A stretch of DNA of 64,000 nt from JAJFIE01 sp964344255 (lineage in GTDB: Bacteria > Pseudomonadota > Alphaproteobacteria > Rhodospirillales > Casp-alpha2). Positions 61,588 to 64,000 of the stretch are shown here, piece after piece (positions within the stretch are counted from its first letter, which is position 1; every line of letters begins with the position of its first letter). Location: assembly GCA_964344255.1 (NCBI GenBank), contig CAYFMQ010000012.1, forward strand, positions 1-64,000, read 5' to 3'. The notes under the pieces are model-generated. The model did no database searches and was not told the DNA's origin. It worked only from the letters and a program-made list of their open reading frames with translations. Both the position numbers and the translations under genes were made by a program.

Positions 61588-62979
61588 ATGGCGCAACTGG
61601 GGAATTCTGCCGCAAGCAGGGATATCGCCTATCATGTTCACGGTTATACGAACCTGAAAAAACATGAGGAAAACGGCCCCTTCGTAATTACCCGTGCGGA
61701 AGGCGTCCGTATCTTTGACGATGCCGGAAATGGTTACATCGAGGGACTGGCCGGCCTGTGGTGTGCCGNNNNNNNNNNTGGTTACAGCCAGGATCGTCTC
61801 GTCAATGCAGCGACAAAAGCCATGCAAAACCTCCCCTATTGCCACGCTTTCGCCCATATGGCGCCGGAAGTGGTTATTGATCTTTCAGAAAAGCTGATCA
61901 GCGTAGCGCCGGAAGGCGTCAGCAAAGTTCTGTATGGCAATTCAGGATCTGAAGCCACCGATCTGGCCGTCAAACTGGTGTGGTATTACCACAACGCCAT
62001 CGGCAAGCCTGAAAAGAAGAAAATAATCGCCCGCACCAAGGGTTATCACGGTGTAACCGTGGCCGCCGCCAGCATGACCGGCCTGCCGCACCTGCATAAT
62101 GATTTCGATCTACCGATTGATCGCATCCTGCATACGGATTGCCCCCATTACTACCGCTTTGGTGAAGACGGCGAGTCGGAAGAGGATTTCGCCACGCGCT
62201 GCGCGGACAGCCTGGAAAAGCTCATTCTCGATGAAGGCCCGGATACCATCGCCGCCTTTATTGCCGAGCCGATCATGGGCGCCGGTGGCGTCCTTGTACC
62301 TCCAGCCACCTATTTCGAAAAAATCCAGGCCGTGCTCAAGAAATATGACGTCCTGCTGATCGCAGACGAAGTCATCAACGGTCTGGGACGGACCGGTAAC
62401 ATGTGGGGTAGCCAGACATTCGGATTGAAGCCGGACATGATGTCGACGGCAAAACAGCTGTCTTCCGCGTATCTGCCCATTTCGGCCCTGATGATTTCAG
62501 ACAAGATTTACCAGGCTCTGGTCAGCGAAAGTGAAAAACTGGGTTTATTTGGTCACGGCAGCACCTATGGTGGCCATCCTGTGAGTGCCGCTGTTGCCCT
62601 GGAAACCCTGAAAATCTATGAAGATGACGATATCCTCAGCCATGTTCGTCGTATCTCGCCCCGCTTGCAGGACGGCTTGCGGGCGTTTGCCGATCATGAA
62701 CTCGTCGGCGAAGTCCGTGGTGTCGGTTTGATCGGCGCCGTCGAATTGGTTGCCGACAAGGCAACCAAGGAACAATTCGATCCCAAAGCGATGGTTGGAG
62801 CCTATTGCGTCGGTCGCGCCCGGGCCCATGGCCTGATATTGCGTCCTATCGCCGACTCGGTTGCTTTCTGTCCGCCTCTGGTCATCAACGAAGAGGAGAT
62901 CGACGAGCTTCTCGCCGCTTTCGGAAAAGCTCTTGATGACACGGCGTCATGGGTAAAAAATGAAGGATTGGCAGCCTGA
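61588..62979 (+). CDS. Class III PLP aminotransferase (omega-amino acid/taurine type), with assembly gap
   Basis: A 463-residue aminotransferase, with residues 61-64 unread because of ten Ns at 61769-61778. It has GNSGSEATDLAVKL, RTKGYHGVTVAAASMTG, FIAEPIMGAGGVLVPP, IADEVINGLGRTGNMWG, PLP-lysine segment STAKQLSSAY near 290, and HGSTYGGHPVSAAVAL. It probably transfers the omega-amino group of a beta- or omega-amino acid (for example beta-alanine or taurine) to pyruvate. The ATG at 61588 follows TAGGAGAG; an earlier GTG at 61582 is less likely. In relatives this region reads LWCxxLGYS, so the gap is probably shorter than drawn. hemA begins 28 bp later. Confidence 0.9.
   Translation: MAQLGNSAASRDIAYHVHGYTNLKKHEENGPFVITRAEGVRIFDDAGNGYIEGLAGLWCAXXXXGYSQDRLVNAATKAMQNLPYCHAFAHMAPEVVIDLSEKLISVAPEGVSKVLYGNSGSEATDLAVKLVWYYHNAIGKPEKKKIIARTKGYHGVTVAAASMTGLPHLHNDFDLPIDRILHTDCPHYYRFGEDGESEEDFATRCADSLEKLILDEGPDTIAAFIAEPIMGAGGVLVPPATYFEKIQAVLKKYDVLLIADEVINGLGRTGNMWGSQTFGLKPDMMSTAKQLSSAYLPISALMISDKIYQALVSESEKLGLFGHGSTYGGHPVSAAVALETLKIYEDDDILSHVRRISPRLQDGLRAFADHELVGEVRGVGLIGAVELVADKATKEQFDPKAMVGAYCVGRARAHGLILRPIADSVAFCPPLVINEEEIDELLAAFGKALDDTASWVKNEGLAA
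61769..61778. other. Assembly gap (10 N)
   Basis: Ten Ns inside the aminotransferase between CA and GYSQDRL. The flanks fit a single gene, so this is a small sequencing gap, not a real interruption. Length unknown. Confidence 0.98.
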
Positions 62980-63007
62980 TTAGCAAGGAAAAAATGGAGT
63001 AGTAACA

Positions 63008-64000
63008 GTGAATTACGAAGATTTTTTCGCCAAGAAGATTAACGACCTCAAGGATGAAGGCCGTTACAGGGTCTTTGCCGATCTGGAACGCAAGGCAGGT
63101 GGTTTCCCGAAAGCCACCAATTACCGTGATGGCGATATTCACAATGTCACTGTCTGGTGCTCCAACGACTATCTCGGCATGGGTCAGAATGAAGATGTCC
63201 TTGCCGCCATGCACGAAGCCATCGAAAAATGCGGTGCAGGCGCCGGTGGAACGCGCAACATCAGTGGCACAAACCACTACCATGTCCTGTTGGAACAGGA
63301 ACTGGCCTCCCTGCATGAAAAAGAAGCAGCCCTTATCTTTGGGTCCGGTTGGGTTGCCAACATGACAACCCTCTCCACGCTCGGCGCCCTGGTTCCGGAC
63401 TGCGTTATCCTTTCCGACGCCCTCAACCACAACTCCATGATCGAGGGCATTCGCCACAGCAAGGCGGAACGCCATATTTTCCGCCATAATGACGTGGAAC
63501 ACCTGGAAGAACGGCTACAACAGTATGACCTGGATCGCCCCAAACTTATAGCCTTTGAATCCCTCTATTCCATGGATGGCGATATTGCGCCGATCAAGGA
63601 ATTCTGTGACCTGGCAGATAAGTACAATGCCATGACCTTTATCGACGAGGTCCATGCCGTTGGCCTCTATGGCGATCATGGCGCCGGCGTTGCGGAAAGG
63701 GAAGGTCTGATGGACCGCCTGACCATCATCCAGGGAACCTTGGCGAAAGGATTCGGTGTTGTCGGCGGTTATATTGCCGGCAGCGAAGCATTCTGCGACT
63801 TCATCCGCTCATACGGCACCGGCTTCATCTTCTCCACCTCCATGCCGCCCGCTGTCGCAGCAGCAGCCCTGACGAGCGTCAAACACGTCCGTAGCCACCC
63901 AGAACTCAGAACCCGGCACCAGGAACGAGCAGCGACCTTGAAAAAACGCTTCCGGGATGCGGGTTTCCCCGTAATGCCTTCTATCAGCCATATCGTGCCC
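63008..64000 (+). CDS. hemA: 5-aminolevulinate synthase (partial, runs off the window)
   Basis: 331 codons are visible of about 405. It condenses glycine and succinyl-CoA to 5-aminolevulinate, the C4 route to haem used by alphaproteobacteria. It starts with GTG 63008 after TGGAG (NYEDFFAKKINDLKDEGRYR). It has VWCSNDYLGMG, GAGAGGTRNISGTNHYH, SDALNHNSMIEGI, FIDEVHAVGLYG and the PLP lysine at about residue 247 in LAKGFGVVGGY. The last visible residues are SISHIVP. It sits 28 bp after the aminotransferase. Confidence 0.95.
   Translation, partial: MNYEDFFAKKINDLKDEGRYRVFADLERKAGGFPKATNYRDGDIHNVTVWCSNDYLGMGQNEDVLAAMHEAIEKCGAGAGGTRNISGTNHYHVLLEQELASLHEKEAALIFGSGWVANMTTLSTLGALVPDCVILSDALNHNSMIEGIRHSKAERHIFRHNDVEHLEERLQQYDLDRPKLIAFESLYSMDGDIAPIKEFCDLADKYNAMTFIDEVHAVGLYGDHGAGVAEREGLMDRLTIIQGTLAKGFGVVGGYIAGSEAFCDFIRSYGTGFIFSTSMPPAVAAAALTSVKHVRSHPELRTRHQERAATLKKRFRDAGFPVMPSISHIVP

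Overview
The window looks like a draft-assembly fragment of an alphaproteobacterial chromosome, probably of the Rhodospirillales or a relative. The evidence is gene content: a HemA-type 5-aminolevulinate synthase, an NDUFS4-like complex I subunit, DUF2336 and ELM1-family proteins, a TIGR02186-type protein beside TauE, PutA paired with an Lrp-type regulator, and an alphaproteobacterial GTTC-N7-GTTC SOS box. Two runs of exactly ten Ns (50779-50788 and 61769-61778) are assembly gaps of unknown true length. I see no insertion sequence, prophage, CRISPR array or rRNA operon.

Layout. 1-2.5 kb: TauE/SafE permease, TIGR02186 membrane protein and universal stress protein in one operon. 2.5-10.4 kb: sugar-phosphate genes of Calvin-cycle type on the minus strand (rpe, fba, tkt; then a PRK-like kinase, a GlpX-like phosphatase and an atypical LuxR-type regulator). 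RuBisCO is absent from the window. 10.4-10.8 kb: a compact candidate small-RNA gene with a CRP-type site, then tRNA-His. 11-19.5 kb: nitrogen assimilation (amt with a small membrane partner; glnB-glnA behind a sigma-54 promoter), separated by an aminotransferase, DUF2336 and DMT-exporter genes. 19.5-27.8 kb: a decarboxylase, a periplasmic protein, an SOS-box-controlled 28-residue membrane protein, parE, two SDRs, an epimerase, tRNA-Arg, tRNA-Pro, the NDUFS4-like gene and DUF192. 28-35.3 kb: a ten-gene, translationally coupled Mrp/Mbh-type cation/proton antiporter operon with three large ND-type subunits. 35.4-42 kb: a degenerate EAL-like protein and a complete branched-chain amino-acid-type ABC importer. 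41.6-45 kb: small unknowns, a Panacea-domain protein, an alpha/beta hydrolase and two lipoproteins. 45-48.7 kb: putA and a divergent Lrp-family regulator around a perfect 22-bp palindrome. 48.7-51.4 kb: a hybrid histidine kinase gene split by a tRNA-Ser pair and an assembly gap. 51.5-64 kb: ubiX, gcdH, cupin, DUF454, HAD phosphatase, hydroxypyruvate isomerase-like, ELM1, pyrE, an oligopeptide-type ABC importer lacking ATPases, a class III aminotransferase (with a gap) and hemA running off the end.

Most notable. (1) A 28-codon single-TM protein at 21594-21680, with a canonical alphaproteobacterial LexA box over its promoter, resembles in architecture the SidA-type SOS division inhibitors. (2) A candidate small RNA at 10599-10674 has a perfect CRP palindrome centred at -41.5, a 5' hairpin, an unpaired anti-Shine-Dalgarno ACCTCCC and a strong intrinsic terminator. 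(3) A pseudo-receiver LuxR regulator lacking the phospho-acceptor Asp sits with an unusual PRK-like kinase and a divergent class II FBPase. (4) A perfect palindrome lies between putA and its Lrp-type regulator.
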